Of a stretch of 12,242 nucleotides of DNA, positions 1-7,090 are shown one piece after another (positions within the stretch are counted from its first letter, which is position 1; the number at the start of each line of letters is the position of its first letter). The notes below the pieces were generated by a model that saw only the letters and a list, made by a program, of their open reading frames with translations, was not told where the DNA came from and made no database searches. This DNA is from Planctomycetia bacterium. Its GTDB lineage: Bacteria; Planctomycetota; Planctomycetia; Pirellulales; UBA1268. Made by a program: the position numbers and the translations under genes. The stretch lies in contig RGVT01000051.1 in the NCBI GenBank assembly GCA_010027105.1, forward strand, positions 1 to 12,242. Reading direction: 5' to 3'.

Positions 1-97
1 CCGGCTCGCGGGCCGTCGGCCGCCCCACGCCGATCACCTGCACCGTGGCGCCGGCGGGATTGCACAGCGGGCCGACGAGGTTGAACACGGTCGGCCG
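1..97 (+). repeat. 97-bp perfect inverted repeat, left arm
   Basis: Bases 1-97 are the exact reverse complement of 430-526. The match stops at 97/430 on the inner side (next bases differ) and runs to the window edge on the outer side, so the true length may be greater. The arms hold the same trpD codons in opposite orientation, with a 332-bp loop that is itself trpD sequence. This is the geometry of a fold-back chimera. Confidence 0.95.
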
Positions 98-430
98 GCC
101 GAGCGAGCGGCGCAGCGGCCCGACCGTCGCCAGCGCCGGGTGGTGGACGGGCGCCAGGCAGAAGCACAGGCCGATCTCGCGGAGGCACGCGGCCGACACG
201 GCCGTCGGAGCGTCGATGCGCACGCCGAGCGCCTCGAGCACGTCGCCGGAGCCGGTGCGGCTGGAGACGGCGCGGTTGCCGTGCTTGGCGACCGGCAGCT
301 CCGCGGCCGCGGCCACGATCGCCGCCGCCGTCGAGATGTTGAACGTGCCGGAGCCGTCTCCGCCGGTGCCGCAGGTGTCGGCGACGAGCGGTAGGTCGTG
401 CTCCACCCGGGTCATCCGCCCGCGCAGGGC
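1..430 (-). pseudogene. trpD: Anthranilate phosphoribosyltransferase, middle part, inverted fragment
   Basis: Read on the minus strand from about 430 down to 1, this piece translates without a stop into the central part of TrpD, the enzyme that joins anthranilate to phosphoribosyl pyrophosphate in tryptophan synthesis. Diagnostic motifs are DTCGTGGDGSGTFNIST (PRPP-binding glycine loop), AKHGNRAVSSRTGSGDVLEALG (written here as AKHGNRAVSS then GSGDVLEALG), and FNLVGPLCNPAG. The last stretch, from GRPTVF onward, is repeated exactly at 430-526 on the other strand. Merging the two pieces through this overlap gives a seamless TrpD of about 288 residues, so only some 50-60 N-terminal residues would be absent, judged against the usual 340-350. 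No start codon of the true gene is visible; the ATG at 415 is internal. The family call is firm. The inverted arrangement is probably a chimeric join at a contig end, not a biological gene break. Confidence 0.88.
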
Positions 431-526
431 GGCCGACCGTGTTCAACCTCGTCGGCCCGCTGTGCAATCCCGCCGGCGCCACGGTGCAGGTGATCGGCGT
501 GGGGCGGCCGACGGCCCGCGAGCCGG
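430..526 (-). repeat. 97-bp perfect inverted repeat, right arm
   Basis: This arm pairs with 1-97. It lies at the start of the plus-strand trpD fragment and encodes the GPLCNPAG and VIGVGRP motifs. The inner junction near 430 is where the reading of trpD flips strand. Confidence 0.95.
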
Positions 527-963
527 TGGCCGAGGCGGCCTTCGCGCTCGGCGCCACCCGCGTGCTCGTCGTATCGGGCACGATCGCTGGTGATGCTGGA
601 AAAGCGTTCGACGAGGTGAGCCTCTTCGGACCGACCGACGTCGTCGACGTCTCGGCCTCGGGCACCCTGCGGTTCCGGTGGACGCCCGAGGAGTTCGGCA
701 TCGCCACGCGGCCGGCCGCCGACGTGGCGGCGCTCACGGTGGCCGGCCCCGCCGAGAGCGCGGCCGCGATCCGGGCGGTGCTGTGGGGCGAACACGGCCC
801 ACGCCGCGACGTCGTGGTGCTCAACGCCGCGGCCGTGCTCTGGGCGGCGGGACGGGCCCCGGATCCGGCCGCCGCCGCCCGGCTCGCCGCCGCGGCGATC
901 GAGTCCGGCGGCGCTGCCGCGAAACTCGACCGCCTGGTCGCGCTTTCCAGCCCCGGTCCGTAG
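430..963 (+). CDS. trpD: Anthranilate phosphoribosyltransferase, C-terminal part
   Basis: This is the C-terminal half of TrpD (tryptophan pathway, cytoplasmic), about 177 codons ending at TAG 961-963. It begins inside the conserved RPTVFNLVGPLCNPAG motif and continues through VIGVGRPTAREP, the ATRVLVVSG strand and a helical tail ending KLDRLVALSSPGP, as expected for the family. There is no start codon with a ribosome site. The GTG at 439 is an internal valine codon, so the piece is a fragment as it stands. Upstream of 430 the sequence flips to the opposite strand of the same gene, and the first 97 bp (430-526) are an exact inverted copy of 1-97. A P-type ATPase follows 9 bases after the stop on the same strand. 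Family identity is very secure; whether the gene is truly interrupted is doubtful. Confidence 0.92.
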   Translation, partial: RPTVFNLVGPLCNPAGATVQVIGVGRPTAREPVAEAAFALGATRVLVVSGTIAGDAGKAFDEVSLFGPTDVVDVSASGTLRFRWTPEEFGIATRPAADVAALTVAGPAESAAAIRAVLWGEHGPRRDVVVLNAAAVLWAAGRAPDPAAAARLAAAAIESGGAAAKLDRLVALSSPGP

Positions 964-972
964 GATTGCCGC

Positions 973-3164
973 GTGCTCGACCTCGACGTGATCCAGCCCG
1001 AGCCGGAACCAGCCTCGACGGCGGCCGGCCCCGCCGTGCCGCCGTGCTGCGCGGCGGAATCGCGGCCGAGCGGCGAGGGGATGCGGCTCGCGGTCTGCCT
1101 GGCGTTGGCCGTGATCCTCCTCGTGGTTGCCATGGTGCCGATGGCGGCCCACGGGCTGCCGGACACATGCTCGCCGCCTGGTTCGACCGCCTCGGCCTCA
1201 CCGGCATCGCGGGCAATTGGCTGCAGCTCGCGCTCGCGACGCCGATCGTGTTCTGGGGCGGCTGGCCGATCCTGACAGGCGGCCTGGCGGGGTTTCGCCG
1301 CGGGCGGCCCACGATGTTCTCGCTGATCGGCCTCGGCGTGATGGTCGCCTGGGGCGCGAGCGTTCTGGCGACCGTCGCCCCGGGCCTCGTCCCGGCGGCG
1401 TTCCGCCGGGCCGACGGCAGCGTGGAGGTGTTTTTCGAGTCGGCCGGAACGATCGTCGTGCTCGTGCTCGTCGGGCAGCTGCTCGAGACCCGGGCGCGGC
1501 GGGCGACGACGACGGCGATCCGCGCGCTCATGGACCTCGCGCCGCCGACGGCCGAGCGGTTTCCGGAGGGCACGCTCGTTCCGCTGGCCACGGTGCACCA
1601 GGGCGACCTGCTCCGCGTGCGGCCCGGCGGCCGGATTCCCGTCGACGGCACGATCCGCGAGGGGGCGACGACGTGCGACGAAGCGCTTCTCACCGGCGAG
1701 CCGCTACCAGTCGAGCGGGCCGCGGGCGACCGCGTGCTCGGCGGCGCGATCAACGGCGCGGGGGCGATCGTGATCGAGGCCGTGGCGACGGCGGGCGATT
1801 CGCTCGTGGCCCGGATCGCCCGGCTCGTGCGCGAGGCCCACGAGAAGCGGGCCCCGATCGAGCAGCTGGCCGACCGGATCGCGGCCGTGTTCGTGCCGGT
1901 GGTGCTCGCGGTGGCCCTCCTCACGTTCCTCGGCTGGGCCGCGTTCGGCCCGGAGCCCCGGCTGGCCCTGGGGCTGCTCTCCGCCGTGAGCGTGCTCGTG
2001 ATCGCCTGCCCGTGCGCCCTCGGGCTGGCCACGCCGCTCTCGATGACGGTGGCCATCGGCCGGGGAGCCCGCGAGGGAATTCTGGTGCGGTCGGCGGAGG
2101 CGATGGAACACCTGGCCTCCGCCGGCACGATCCTGTTCGACAAGACGGGCACGCTCACGCAGGGCCGGCCGCGGATCGTGGCCGTCGCCGTGGCGTTGCC
2201 CGACGGAAGCCCCGCGTCGACGGCCGACCTGACGGCGGCGGCGACCGCACTCGCGCGCGACCCCTTCCGCCCGCTGCTCGCCGCCGCCGCGAGCCTCGAG
2301 GCGGCGAGCGAGCATCCGCTCGCGCGGGCGTTCGCGGAGGCCGCGGCCGAGGCGGGGATCGATCCGGCGACGGCCCGCGACGTGCGGGCCGTCGTGGGCC
2401 GGGGGCTCACCGGTTTCGTCGCCGGCAGCCGCGTGATCGTGGGCACGCCGGCCCTGCTCGCGGCGGAGGGGGTGGCCGGTTCCGCGGCCCTCGGGCCCGA
2501 ACCCCCGGGCACCGCCGGCACGTCGGTCGCGGTGGCCATCGACGGCCGTACGGCGGGCTCGTTCAGGATCGCCGATCCGCCTCGTCCGGAGGCCGCGGAG
2601 GTGATGGCGACGCTGCACGCGCGCGGTCTCGCGACGGGGCTGTTGTCGGGCGACACGCAGGCCGCCGCGACCGACCTCGCGCGCTCGATCGGCATCGAGG
2701 AGGCCCACGGCGGCCTCGCGCCGGCCGACAAGGCCCGACACCTCGAACGGCTGCGCGCCGCCGCCGGCCCCGGCGGCCGGTCGCACGGCCGCATCGTGTT
2801 CGTCGGCGACGGCATCAACGACGCGCCGGCCCTCGCGGCGGCCGACGTCGGCATCGCCATGGGCACGGGGGCCGACGTGGCCCTCGAGACGGCGGACGTC
2901 TCGCTCCTCTCCGGCGGCCTGGCCGCGGTGCCGCGGGCCCTCGACCTCGCGGCGGCCACGATGCGCAACGTGCGGCAGAATCTCTGCCTCGCGTTCCTCT
3001 ACAACGTGCTCGCGATCCCCGTGGCCTCGGGCGCGCTCTATCCCTGGCTCGGCCACGTCACGAGCCCGATGCTCGCCGCCGCCGCGATGAGCCTGAGCTC
3101 GCTCTCCGTGATCGCCAACGCCCTGCGCCTGCGGCCGAGGCCCGTCACGTCAGCGGGATCGTGA
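973..3164 (+). CDS. copA: Copper-exporting P1B-type ATPase, with a one-base frameshift
   Basis: This is an integral membrane pump that would export Cu(I) from the cytoplasm using ATP. From GTG 973 (AGGA at 962-965, 7-base spacing) the frame gives a short acidic leader with a Cys-Cys pair (residues 24-25) and a first membrane helix ending AAHGLPD. Near 1164 the homology moves to the -1 frame (HMLAAWFDRLG) and runs to TGA 3162-3164. One missing base would restore a protein of about 730 residues. Motifs, numbered on the restored protein: TGE at 241, CPC at 346 in the metal-path helix, phosphorylation site DKTGT at 390, SEHP at 446-449, GDGIND at 612. The helix 5 YN-x4-P pattern (YNVLAIP) and helix 6 MSLSS are the P1B-1 (Cu+) signature. 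All eight helices can be placed. The usual N-terminal heavy-metal-binding domain is absent. If the frameshift is real, translation could only restart at ATG 1167, losing the first helix. Confidence 0.92.
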
Positions 3165-3957
3165 GGCCGTCGAAGGCGAGTTCCACGCCGGCTGGCAGCC
3201 GGGCCGAGAACGCGGCGTGGCCGAGGTCGTGCGACATGTGCACGAAGAGCGTGCGGCGGGCGGCCACGCGGGCGGCCACGGCGAGCGCCTCGTCGAGCGA
3301 GAGGTGCGTGGGATGCCGCTCGGGCCGGAGGCAGTCGAGAATCAGCGTGTCGAGGCCCGCGAGCAGGGGCCACGTCTCGTCGGGGATGTGGTTGGTGTCG
3401 GTGCAGTAGGCGAGGTTGCCGAACCGGAAGCCGAGCACGTCGAACACGCCATGCCGCAGGCGCAGCGGGGTCACGCGGGCCCCGAGAACGTCGAACGGGG
3501 CGGTCCCGATCCGCTCGAAGGCGACCTTCGGCACGCCACCGCCGGGCGCCGGCACCGGTTCGAAGGCGTAGTCGAACGCCCGGCGGATCCGCCGCTCCAC
3601 GCGCTCCTCGCAATAGACGGGCACCGGCCCGCCCGAGCGGTGGCAGATCGGCCGCACGTCGTCGAGCCCGTAGACGTGGTCGACGTGGTCGTGCGTGTAG
3701 AGGATCGCGTGCACGCGGCCGATCCGCTCGCGGAGCAACTGCCGCCGCAGGTCGGGCGTGGTGTCGACGAGGAGGGTCCCCTCCGGCAACCCCAGGGCCA
3801 CGCTCGTGCGCGTCCGGTCGTCGCGCGGATCGCCGCTCGTGCACGTCGCGCACGAGCAGCCCACCACGGGCACGCCCACGCTCGTCCCGGTGCCCAGGAA
3901 GAGCAGCGTGCCGGAGAGGCTGCGGGCCGCCTCCGCCTCGTGCGGCTGGATGGTCAT
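3145..3957 (-). CDS. MBL-fold metallohydrolase, PhnP-like phosphodiesterase family
   Basis: This is a cytoplasmic protein of about 270 residues with the metallo-beta-lactamase fold. The zinc motif HDHVDH is at residues 89-94. A CSCATC cluster (Cys34, Cys36, Cys39) near the N-terminus and VHMSHD near the C-terminus, before the FDGLTIPL end, match the extra structural zinc site of PhnP, the phosphoribosyl cyclic phosphate phosphodiesterase. The opening LFLGTGTSVGVP strand also fits that family. ATG 3957 is preferred because family homology begins soon after it; the upstream in-frame extension to 4020 is basic and low-complexity, and no strong Shine-Dalgarno decides the start. Its 3' end overlaps the convergent ATPase by 20 bp. 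It lies 108 bp downstream of the lipoprotein gene on the same strand. No other phosphonate (phn) gene is present, so the substrate may differ; another small cyclic phosphate or RNA-related substrate is possible. Confidence 0.86.
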   Translation of the reverse strand: MTIQPHEAEAARSLSGTLLFLGTGTSVGVPVVGCSCATCTSGDPRDDRTRTSVALGLPEGTLLVDTTPDLRRQLLRERIGRVHAILYTHDHVDHVYGLDDVRPICHRSGGPVPVYCEERVERRIRRAFDYAFEPVPAPGGGVPKVAFERIGTAPFDVLGARVTPLRLRHGVFDVLGFRFGNLAYCTDTNHIPDETWPLLAGLDTLILDCLRPERHPTHLSLDEALAVAARVAARRTLFVHMSHDLGHAAFSARLPAGVELAFDGLTIPLT

Positions 3958-4065
3958 GACCGCCCACTGTAGCGGCTGCCGCCGGCCGCGCCACGCGCCG
4001 ACTCGGCCGCTGCCCCGCACGGGCCCCCCGGCCCGGATCGGCGTCCCCCGGCTCGTCGCCTGCCG

Positions 4066-4518
4066 TCACCTGGCCGGCGGTTCCTCCACCTGCAGCCGGG
4101 CCTTGGTCGGGTCTTGGACGAGGTCGAGGTCGAACACGTTGCTGCCGGGATTGATCTCCGCCCAGAAGGCGCGATCCGCGGAATACCGCGGATGCACCCG
4201 GGCGGAGTTTCCCTCGGGCACCGTGATCCGCACCTGGCTCACGCCGACGACCGCGCCGAACTTTTTGTTGCCGGTGCGGAACGCCCGGTACCGTCCGTTG
4301 GCGTCGGTGATGCCGTAGGAGGCGGGCACGGCCTGTTTGGCGTCGGGCGCCCGGGGCTCGAACTGCACGACCACGCCTGCGAGGGGCTTCCCCTCGAGCG
4401 TCACCCGCCCGGTCACCTCCGCCACGGGTTGACGCTCGCCGCCGCAGCCCGCGATCGCGACCACGATGCCGAGCACCGCGCCCGCGACGCCGCACCGGAC
4501 TCCGACCTCCGCCGTCAT
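4066..4518 (-). CDS. Small lipoprotein with carboxypeptidase-regulatory-like domain
   Basis: A predicted exported lipoprotein of about 150 residues. The N-terminus has a hydrophobic stretch ending in the lipobox AIAGC (Cys25), followed by GGERQPVAEV. The mature part starts with VTGRVTLEGKPLAGVVVQF and continues SYGITDANGRYRAF. This is the pattern of the transthyretin-like or carboxypeptidase-regulatory beta-sandwich, common in small planctomycete lipoproteins. The start is set by ATG 4518, with a strong AAGGAG at 4524-4529 and 5-base spacing; the longer frame to 4602 reads through the tandem repeat and is rejected. It follows a DUF1559 gene on the same strand by 58 bp, a frequent planctomycete pairing that suggests co-transcription. 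The function is unknown; a role at the cell surface next to the pilin-like protein is an inference. Confidence 0.85.
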   Translation of the reverse strand: MTAEVGVRCGVAGAVLGIVVAIAGCGGERQPVAEVTGRVTLEGKPLAGVVVQFEPRAPDAKQAVPASYGITDANGRYRAFRTGNKKFGAVVGVSQVRITVPEGNSARVHPRYSADRAFWAEINPGSNVFDLDLVQDPTKARLQVEEPPAR

Positions 4519-4536
4519 CGTCACTCCTTGGGTCAT

Positions 4537-4571
4537 GGAGCCTGGAGCCTGGAGCCTGAAGCCTGGAGCCT
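4537..4571. repeat. Tandem 7-bp repeat, five copies (GGAGCCT)
   Basis: Five head-to-tail copies of GGAGCCT fill 4537-4571. The fourth copy reads GAAGCCT; the other four are identical. On the transcribed minus strand the unit is AGGCTCC. The array sits in the 58-bp gap between the DUF1559 stop codon and the lipoprotein ribosome-binding site. It is not self-complementary, so it is not an obvious terminator. Confidence 0.93.
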
Positions 4572-4576
4572 GGCGT

Positions 4577-5635
4577 TCAATACCGCGACACGTCCACCAC
4601 ACGCGGCGCCCGATCGGCCCGGTTCTGGAGCTGGTTCATCGTGCTGCTGCTCACGGCGTCGGAGATGAACGCCACCGCACCGTCCGCGAACAGATACTGG
4701 ACGCCGTTGGGGTGGGCGCTCCCCGGGCCCTTGCCGCGATTGTCGGTGCCGAAGAGGTCGTACGTGTCCCAGTTCTGATTGAAATTGACCCGCACGAGCG
4801 TGGCGCAGGTCCCGTACGGCCCGAAGTCGCCCGACCAGCCGGCGCCCGCCCAGGCGGCTGCCATCCCCTTGAAGGCGCGCTCGCCGACCATCAGCACCTT
4901 GCTCGTGCCGTCGGCGATGTCGGAGACCTTCACGCCCAGCGGTCCGGTGCCGGGGCTGGGCCCGGTCGCGTCCATCCTGCCGAAGAAGATTCCGCCGCAG
5001 TCGATGTCCTTGTAGGGCGCCGCGTAGTTGCCGGGCGTGATCGTGGCGTACGACCCCGAGACGTTGACGCCGCCGGCGACGCCCACGTAGTTCGACGTGG
5101 CGACCTGGAACGGCGGCGACGGGCCGAAGAGCGACGAGGCGTCGGTCGGCTGGTTGAACAGGCCCTTGTCGCGCAGGTCGGGCGAGTTGTCGGACGGGCA
5201 GCGGTATTGGGGGATCTTGGTCTGCAGCGCGGTGATGTCGGCCTGCGCCGCTCCGGACACGCACAGGGTGTTCAGACTCCGGGTGTTCGGCGAGAGCTGC
5301 TGGTAGAGATCCATCCGCTCCATCCAGGGCAGGATGAACGTCGCCCAGCCCCAACACCGCTCGTCGCCGAGGGCCGTGCCGGTCGCCCCCTGGAGCCAGG
5401 TGTAGCCCGCCGGGTAGGCCTTCCGCGCGTTCTCGTGGGTGAGGATCGCCAGGCCGATCTGCTTGAGGTTGTTCTGGCAGGTGCTGCGCCGGGCCGACTC
5501 GCGGGCCGACTGCACCGCCGGGAGCAAGAGCGCCACGAGCACGCCGATGATCGCGATCACGACGAGCAGTTCCACGAGGGTGAACCCCCGGCGGCCGGGC
5601 ACACGGGCCGGCGTCGCGCAGCCTGCACGAACCAT
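4577..5635 (-). CDS. DUF1559 prepilin-like protein, H-X9-DG type (first copy)
   Basis: A protein of 352 residues with a type IV pilin-like N-terminus. After a short basic leader comes RRG-FTLVE (predicted prepilin peptidase cut between Gly17 and Phe18, Glu22 at +5), then the hydrophobic helix VVIAIIGVLVALLLPAV and SARESARR. The body has DUF1559 hallmarks: NNLKQIGLAI, YRCPSD, NYVGVAGG, DIADGTSKVLMVGER. The C-terminal signature is His308, nine residues, Asp318-Gly319 (HPNGVQYLFADG). ATG 5635 is chosen because an AGGAAGGAGGGGG purine tract lies just upstream and the leader is of normal length. It would be inserted in the inner membrane and processed, forming a pseudopilin-like surface or periplasmic component; the family's role is not established. 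It is followed by the lipoprotein gene and is divergent from a paralogue at 5804. Confidence 0.95.
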   Translation of the reverse strand: MVRAGCATPARVPGRRGFTLVELLVVIAIIGVLVALLLPAVQSARESARRSTCQNNLKQIGLAILTHENARKAYPAGYTWLQGATGTALGDERCWGWATFILPWMERMDLYQQLSPNTRSLNTLCVSGAAQADITALQTKIPQYRCPSDNSPDLRDKGLFNQPTDASSLFGPSPPFQVATSNYVGVAGGVNVSGSYATITPGNYAAPYKDIDCGGIFFGRMDATGPSPGTGPLGVKVSDIADGTSKVLMVGERAFKGMAAAWAGAGWSGDFGPYGTCATLVRVNFNQNWDTYDLFGTDNRGKGPGSAHPNGVQYLFADGAVAFISDAVSSSTMNQLQNRADRAPRVVDVSRY

Positions 5636-5803
5636 CGTTTCCCCCTCCTTCCTCTGCGGACCCCCACCGTGACCAGGCTTTTGAATCCAAAGACTTTCGT
5701 CTAGAATGATACCGACCGGCGGGGTCGAGGGAAACCCCGCCTCGGACGGCGTCTCGCGGGCCGCGGCCGCCGCCTGATCGAACTGGCTTGCACGGGGTGG
5801 TGG
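5636..5803. promoter_or_regulatory. Divergent intergenic region between the two DUF1559 genes
   Basis: This 168-bp gap separates two genes transcribed away from each other, so both promoters should lie here. It holds a clear AT-rich island (about 5678-5712) in otherwise very GC-rich DNA. The island contains a CTTT...AAAG...CTTT pattern that could form alternative short pairings or an operator. The side facing the minus-strand gene ends with a strong purine-rich ribosome site; the plus-strand gene has only a weak GGGGTGGTGG before its ATG. Confidence 0.6.
5681..5707 (+). promoter_or_regulatory. Possible sigma70-like promoter for the second DUF1559 gene
   Basis: TTGAAT (5681-5686) and TAGAAT (5702-5707) are separated by 15 bases, slightly short of the ideal 17. 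They lie in the AT-rich island. Transcription would start near 5714, leaving a leader of about 90 nt. On the opposite strand TATCAT (5706-5711) could serve as the -10 of the divergent gene, with only a poor -35. This is suggestive only. Confidence 0.33.
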
Positions 5804-7000
5804 ATGACGACCCGATTCGGCCCCGATCCGGGGATTTCTCCGACTCTCGCGGTCCGGGCGGGCTTCACGCTCGTCGAGCTCCTGGTCGTGATCGCGATCA
5901 TCGGTGTGCTCGTCGGCCTGCTGCTTCCCGCTGTGCAGAGCGCCCGCGAATCTGCCCGGCGGACGGCCTGCACGAACAAGATCAAGCAGGTCGCGCTGGC
6001 CGCGATCAACCACCACGAGACGAAGAAGGCCCTCCCCAGCCGGACCGGCGGCACGTGCTGCGGTGGCAACAACGCCAACGACCCCACCAAGACCGCGCAA
6101 TACTCGAACAACGCCGGGCGGCGCAGCGCCTTCGTCGAACTGCTGCCGTTCATGGAGGAGACGATCATGTACGAGGACATCATGGCCGGCGATGCGGCCA
6201 ACGCCGCCGGAGGGCCGTACGCCTACAGCGGCTTCACTCCGTGGAACGTCGCGCCCGCCACGCTCTCGTGCCCCGACGACACGGCGCAGTACAACGCGCG
6301 AGGCCACAACTACGCCCTCTGCCTGGCCGACTCGCTGACGTTCCAGAACTTCGTGACCGCGACCGCGCCCAACGTCGCCACGGCGGCGGGCCGCGGACTG
6401 TGGAACGTCGGGGCCTGGTTCAACACCACGACGTCGCCTCCGACCCGTGCGAACTCGGGCGTGCGGTTCCGGGAATGCTCCGACGGCCTCAGCAAGACGA
6501 TCCTCTTCAGCGAGCGGCTGCGCGGGTCGCTCGACATCACCACCACCGGTTCCTTCGTGGCGGTCGGTGCGACGCCGGTCGGCGGTTCCATCGGGCAGAT
6601 CGCCGGGTCTTCATGGCTGCCCAGCGCGTGCCCGCCGCTGGGCGACGGTAGGAACTACGTGGCCGGCACGCTCGGGAAAACGGTGTGGGGCAACTTCTGG
6701 ACCGACGGCCAGGCGGAGCGGGTGGGCTTTCACACGATCCTGCCGCCCAACTCGCCGTCGTGCGGCAGCAGCGCACAGATCAACGCCGACAACACCTACA
6801 CCCTGCTGCCCCCCACGAGCGGCCACCCCGGCGGCGTCAACGTGGCGTTCGCCGACGGCTCGGTGGCGTTCATCGCCGACTCGATCGACACCGGCACGCT
6901 GGGCGTCGTCGTTTCCAACACCTCGACGATCCCCAGCCCCTACGGCGTTTGGGGCGCGCTCGGCACGAAGGCGGGCGGCGAGGGAACGACGGCCTATTGA
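5804..7000 (+). CDS. DUF1559 prepilin-like protein, H-X9-DG type (second copy)
   Basis: A protein of 398 residues, paralogous to the divergent gene at 4577-5635. Its N-terminus has RAG-FTLVE (predicted cut after Gly20, Glu25 at +5) and nearly the same helix and SARESARR segment as the neighbour. The body has NKIKQVALAAINHHE, FVELLPFMEE, LSCPDD, and CSDGLSKTILFSERLRG. The C-terminal signature is His341, nine residues, Asp351-Gly352 (HPGGVNVAFADG), followed by a tail ending SPYGVWGALGTKAGGEG. ATG 5804 gives a leader of normal length, although the ribosome site is weak. A Cys-Cys-Gly-Gly segment after the first helix is unlike the neighbour. The expected fate is membrane insertion and pseudopilin-like processing. 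The family's biological role is unknown; the divergent pair suggests duplication with separate control. Confidence 0.95.
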   Translation: MTTRFGPDPGISPTLAVRAGFTLVELLVVIAIIGVLVGLLLPAVQSARESARRTACTNKIKQVALAAINHHETKKALPSRTGGTCCGGNNANDPTKTAQYSNNAGRRSAFVELLPFMEETIMYEDIMAGDAANAAGGPYAYSGFTPWNVAPATLSCPDDTAQYNARGHNYALCLADSLTFQNFVTATAPNVATAAGRGLWNVGAWFNTTTSPPTRANSGVRFRECSDGLSKTILFSERLRGSLDITTTGSFVAVGATPVGGSIGQIAGSSWLPSACPPLGDGRNYVAGTLGKTVWGNFWTDGQAERVGFHTILPPNSPSCGSSAQINADNTYTLLPPTSGHPGGVNVAFADGSVAFIADSIDTGTLGVVVSNTSTIPSPYGVWGALGTKAGGEGTTAY

Positions 7001-7090
7001 GCCGGTCCGGGCCGCCCTGATACTCTTCGACGGGTGGTCGGAGGGTGCACCCGAGCGACCGCCCGCCTCCCCGCCCTCGTCCACGCACGG

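Noticed and set aside
439..441. GTG at 439 as the start of a short trpD-like gene
   Set aside because: It is the internal valine of the conserved PTVFNLVGPL motif, with no ribosome site, and the preceding codons are TrpD too.
1..526. Inverted repeat arms as ends of an insertion sequence
   Set aside because: The arms and the loop between them are all trpD coding sequence; there is no transposase and no target duplication.
821..2968. A 715-codon open frame on the minus strand opposite the ATPase
   Set aside because: It is rich in Arg, Ser, Pro and Ala without domain motifs and lies exactly opposite a clearly conserved gene. Long antisense frames are expected at this GC content.
4019..4062. 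GC-rich inverted segments after the lipoprotein as a terminator
   Set aside because: Short C/G runs such as GGGCCCCCCGGCCC occur, but there is no convincing stem-loop with a following U-tract.
3038..4495. A 485-codon minus-strand frame across the MBL hydrolase and lipoprotein genes
   Set aside because: It spans two real genes in a shifted frame and is almost pure Arg/Ala/Gly/Pro; no motif supports it.
4519..4602. N-terminal extension of the lipoprotein through the heptamer repeat
   Set aside because: The extension is only translated repeat (QAPG units), and a perfect AAGGAG sits before ATG 4518, directly followed by a proper lipoprotein signal.
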